Below, piece after piece: positions 60,864-64,000 of a stretch of 64,000 nucleotides of DNA (position 1 is the first letter of the stretch; the number at the start of each line of letters is the position of its first letter). Origin of the DNA: Taenia hydatigena (taxonomy: Eukaryota > Platyhelminthes > Cestoda > Cyclophyllidea > Taeniidae); contig JADWOT020000010.1 of assembly GCA_036345935.2 (NCBI GenBank), positions 7,118,587 through 7,182,586 on the forward strand, read 5' to 3'. The translations under genes were made by a program, and so were the position numbers. Under the pieces are notes generated by a model, which searched no databases, was not told the origin of the DNA, and saw only the letters and a program-made list of their open reading frames with translations.

Positions 60864-63289
60864 CAAACTTTATTTAACTAGCTTAATCAGGCCTCCGTTC
60901 GTGGGTTGTAAAGAGACGATGTTAGGTCTTGGTTCAGGTTATTACTTGGAAGTGACATCTGACATGCATTTTTAAATGGAATGCACTACTTTCCGAGGTC
61001 ACAGGGTCAAATGTCGAAAAGATCACTGAGACACTGACAGTTATCCACCCAACAAGGAGATGGCGAGGAGGAGAAGCCATGTTTAGACCACACTTGCTAC
61101 AAAACCGTGCGGTCAGAATGATCCCATTAGGCAGCTGCTACCTCCATCAAACAATGTTCGCACGGACTTTTTGGGTAATTATCCAGTACGTAGGCCTTTC
61201 AATTCAAAGGCGAGTGGAAAAGCCTTCGTGTAATGGGTTGGGAAGCCCTAATAAGATGTTGGAGAATGCTTAAAATGTCTGTAATTTGTCATGCGTGCTT
61301 CCGTGCAGAGCAACAGCTGAACATCAACAAAACGTCTAATGGGTGTCTACACCCCGAACGAATCGGTCTCGTGAGTGTACTATGGACAGACTGATAAGCA
61401 CTTTCCTGTCAGCGAATTATAAAAGTGCTTTTTATTGGTCAAATCAAATTGGTACATTTTCAGCTTTCGAGTAAGTGCATTCAAACAGCCGGCTTTTAAG
61501 ACAGCAATACGGAAAATTGCTTAATGGATTTTTTAATAGGTGGAAACATCCGTAATTTTAAAAGTCTACTAAGTTACTAACCTGAATAACGAAGTCTAGG
61601 AGGCGAAGGCGTGACCGGGAAATTCCAAATGGACAAAAAGCCAAAATCAGAGGGTTGGTGAGTTAACCTCGAAGGCAAAAAATGCGGTCCTTGGCTCGTG
61701 TCCACCGTGTTATTGAAGCCTATTCACCGGACGCCTGCGTGTGATTGGTGGATTGGAAAGACCAATGAGACTTCAGCTGAAGTCACTCCCCTTCACTATT
61801 GGTGAGTGCAAACGACTTCCAATAACGCTGTCTACCTTGATGAAAACGCAGGCGTAATTTTGGACAATTTAACTACATATTTAAAGTTTAGTTATTTAAT
61901 ATTTTGTTTAATTTTGTAAGTAATTAGGTGGACGCGTCAGTCTGCGTAGGCTATTATTCCAACCTGTTCAACGGCCTTCGAGCTAAGTTGGCAGCTTCCC
62001 AGACCTTCTGAGCTGCATAAATTAGGACCCTTCCTCGCTACTTCGGATTGTTGCAACTCTAAAGAAAACTTAGCAAGTTACAGAATATTGATTGTGATAA
62101 TTTCTGGTTGGTATGAGCTTTTGTTTAAGTGAAATCTATGACCTGAACGCTATCAGTACCTCTCAGTGGTGTCGCACATGATTATTTTTCAAATGGTCAC
62201 AAAAAGAAGCTTTAAATGTCCATCCGATTGGATTTTCAAATTAGACACTTAGCAAGTGGTTAGCATTATAGGACCACAAATATGCTGCTTCTTCGATAGA
62301 CCAAATTGAGCCCCGCCTTCCCAGCTTGGTGGTTATATAGCATCGTCGTCCGCCTCATGGTGCCCCTTGATCGTTAGAGTAAATTATTTTTTGTTAATAG
62401 GTGTGTAGGACCAAGTAATATGTGTAGTAGCAATGTAACAAGAATGAAGGAGATCCACTTCCATTCCGCAGTCGTACATCTTTCAGTTGAATTTGAACAG
62501 CTGTAATGCGAGAATGGAAGTCCACACGCAGGCTTCCACTTAAGAGCGGCAACACTCACACTACTGATGAAGTCTAGAAGTAGTATGGGTGACATCGGAC
62601 GAGTCCTTTACAGCCCGTATGACGCGATCATTTCGCCGGGTGTTACTTCGTTGCCTTTAAAAGCGAGTCTCGTCAGCTGGAAAGCTCAGGTATCCGGCTG
62701 TTGATGGTTGACTCCTAAACTACCGCATTCTACTTATTTCCTAATAGCCTTGTCAAATATTTTGAAATTCGAAATCTCCCCTAAGATGTCTAATTTGCGC
62801 ATTCTTATACTTTAGCATATGCACAAATTTTAAGGCATCTTTAAATACCGCCTTCATAAAACCAAAAGAATCTCCCGGCGTTGCAAGATGCTGTGTATTT
62901 GGGTGCATGTGAGCACAAGCCGGCCCTGTTCTCGGCCAGAATAACCATGGCGAGTGAGTCTTCAAAAGGGACGGCTTTACCTCTGGTCGGCTGAGTGCTG
63001 CGGGTGCGCAAGCCAGTCTTAGTGCCACTTTGAATGGATTACGGGTCCCCTTAAAGGTCCAAAAGGCTGATCGTGCTCTTTAAAATCCCTCCTGTCACGC
63101 ATTTGTGCCACTTTACGTGGAACTTTAGCTCAAGTGATGTCTACCGATCAGGAGGTGTTCGAGAATGAGCAACAGTTCGGAGTTTCGAGTCCAAAGGTGT
63201 TCTTAATGCAACTAATCAATGTTGTGGAATAACTACAATGTGTCTCTTGATTTACTTCTTTTCCCCTTTAAAGTAGTCAAGATCTCAAT
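60864..63289. other. Intergenic or intronic, no supported gene
   Basis: No frame with splice support. It may be intronic if the Ig-like gene continues to the edge of the window. Confidence 0.35.
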
Positions 63290-63505
63290 CTATGCTCCCT
63301 CGCCGCCAAAAGCATTCAGAGCTGCTGTGAACTCGGCCTTTGTCAGGCACTTTTTCACTCCAGAAACCACCAAGAACCCAGATCCTCTGTCAGCTCTCCG
63401 TTTTCGCAGCACTTGGATTGCATGACCGTCCATTTCTAATGCGATTGGAATTGTACCACGGGTCGAAATGTCAGAGGAGGTAATGGAATGAGGACGAGGT
63501 AGCAT
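63290..63505 (-). CDS. Small open frame, product unknown
   Basis: An ATG-initiated 71-residue frame (MLPRPHSITSSDISTRG, then LEMDGHAIQVLRKRRADRGS and KKCLTKAEFTAALNAFGG). Purine-first codons dominate, which favours coding on this strand. There is no signal peptide and no recognised domain. A plus-strand frame overlaps it, but its codon pattern is weaker. No AATAAA was seen close downstream. Confidence 0.35.
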   Translation of the reverse strand: MLPRPHSITSSDISTRGTIPIALEMDGHAIQVLRKRRADRGSGFLVVSGVKKCLTKAEFTAALNAFGGEGA

Positions 63506-63649
63506 TTGCTACACATCTCCTTTTGAAGTGCAGAATGCTTAATTTATATGTGTAGTACTGATCCCACCACTTATGCAAGTTTTGTGTCTCCTTATTTACG
63601 ATTTATGAGCTGTAGCGATAAAAGAATTCTCTCGTCTTCTCCGTGGTAA

Positions 63650-64000
63650 CATGAAGAGTATCCGCTTAATCGTGATGCATTCTCCAAGCCTAACTCGGCG
63701 GAACATCAAGGAACTTTGGCATCCACTATTCAAGCAGAGAAAGGGTTAATCAACCGTCTTTGTGTAAGTCGTAACAAGGCAAATGAACATATGTATCGTC
63801 TGCTGCACTACTCGCAGTCAACCTTTTGCGTTGACAAGGCAGGAAAGCCATTCAGTAACGAAGGAGAGGCATTTAATGTCAGCATCAACGACGTATCTGC
63901 TGAGACCTTCTGTAGGTGGACTCTACTAGAGGGTGGAGAGGAAAGACGTCGGGGCAACCGAGGCGACGTTCGCAGGTCAATCGGCAGTCCTGACCGCACT
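63650..64000 (+). CDS. Partial coding exon running off the window edge
   Basis: The frame is open for 117 codons to the last base, after a TAA at 63,647. Strings such as NRLCVSRNKANEHMYRLLHY, STFCVDKAGKPFSNEGEAFN and VSINDVSAETFCRWTLLEGG show strong coding bias. SINDVSAETFCRW resembles an Ig strand E-F motif, so this could be a later exon of the Ig-like gene at 58.8-60.9 kb, but no junction links them. The 5' boundary is uncertain. Confidence 0.4.

Noticed and set aside
1..64000. tRNA, rRNA, CRISPR or bacterial operon features
   Set aside because: No tRNA cloverleaf with A and B boxes, no rRNA-like block and no CRISPR-type direct repeats were recognised; the gene structures are eukaryotic.

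Overview
This window is eukaryotic nuclear DNA. The genes are sparse, split by introns that range from 38 bp to about 8 kb, and separated by AT-leaning DNA full of short degenerate repeats. A 38-nt spliced intron, large introns elsewhere, several 3' splice-like sites placed just before a start codon (compatible with spliced-leader trans-splicing), and many orphan secreted or membrane proteins fit a flatworm, most likely a tapeworm. The lineage is an inference from gene architecture, not a sequence match. I could not run a search, so orphan means unrecognised by me.

Layout. From 1 to about 21 kb I see little coding potential except a small secreted cationic peptide gene (10,306-10,695, minus), a broken inverted copy of it 0.7 kb away (9,335-9,660, plus), and a CUB-like exon with a frame break (15.4-15.8 kb). 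A fold-back repeat family and a degenerate 50-105 bp spaced repeat array (20.0-20.6 kb) lie between. At 22.0-23.2 kb is a two-exon basic helix-loop-helix (bHLH) regulator (plus). At 27.8-30.7 kb four phase-compatible exons (plus) assemble into a 274-residue secreted cysteine-rich orphan with a poly(A) signal. At 33.6-34.4 kb is an intronless SUPT3H (SAGA histone-fold subunit), the most clearly recognised gene.

From 51.1 kb down to 35.7 kb, on the minus strand, six exons with fully compatible phases (0, then 1-1-1-1) assemble into a 597-residue type I membrane protein. It has a signal peptide, Ig-like cysteine-rich ectodomain, Ser/Thr-rich stalk, one transmembrane helix and a proline- and tyrosine-containing cytoplasmic tail. 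A small secreted peptide gene with its own AATAAA sits on the same strand inside one of its introns (39.1-39.3 kb), and three related TCACA/TGTGA palindromes lie in the introns on either side of the transmembrane region. Around 58.8-60.9 kb five plus-strand exons, again phase-compatible, look like a second Ig-like ectodomain gene. A terminal exon of an unknown minus-strand gene lies at 52.9-53.1 kb, and two uncertain coding pieces lie at the right edge.

Together the window holds two nuclear regulators (bHLH, SUPT3H) among cell-surface and secreted genes. All exon joins here are hand-made from reading frame, splice consensus and phase; RNA evidence would settle them.
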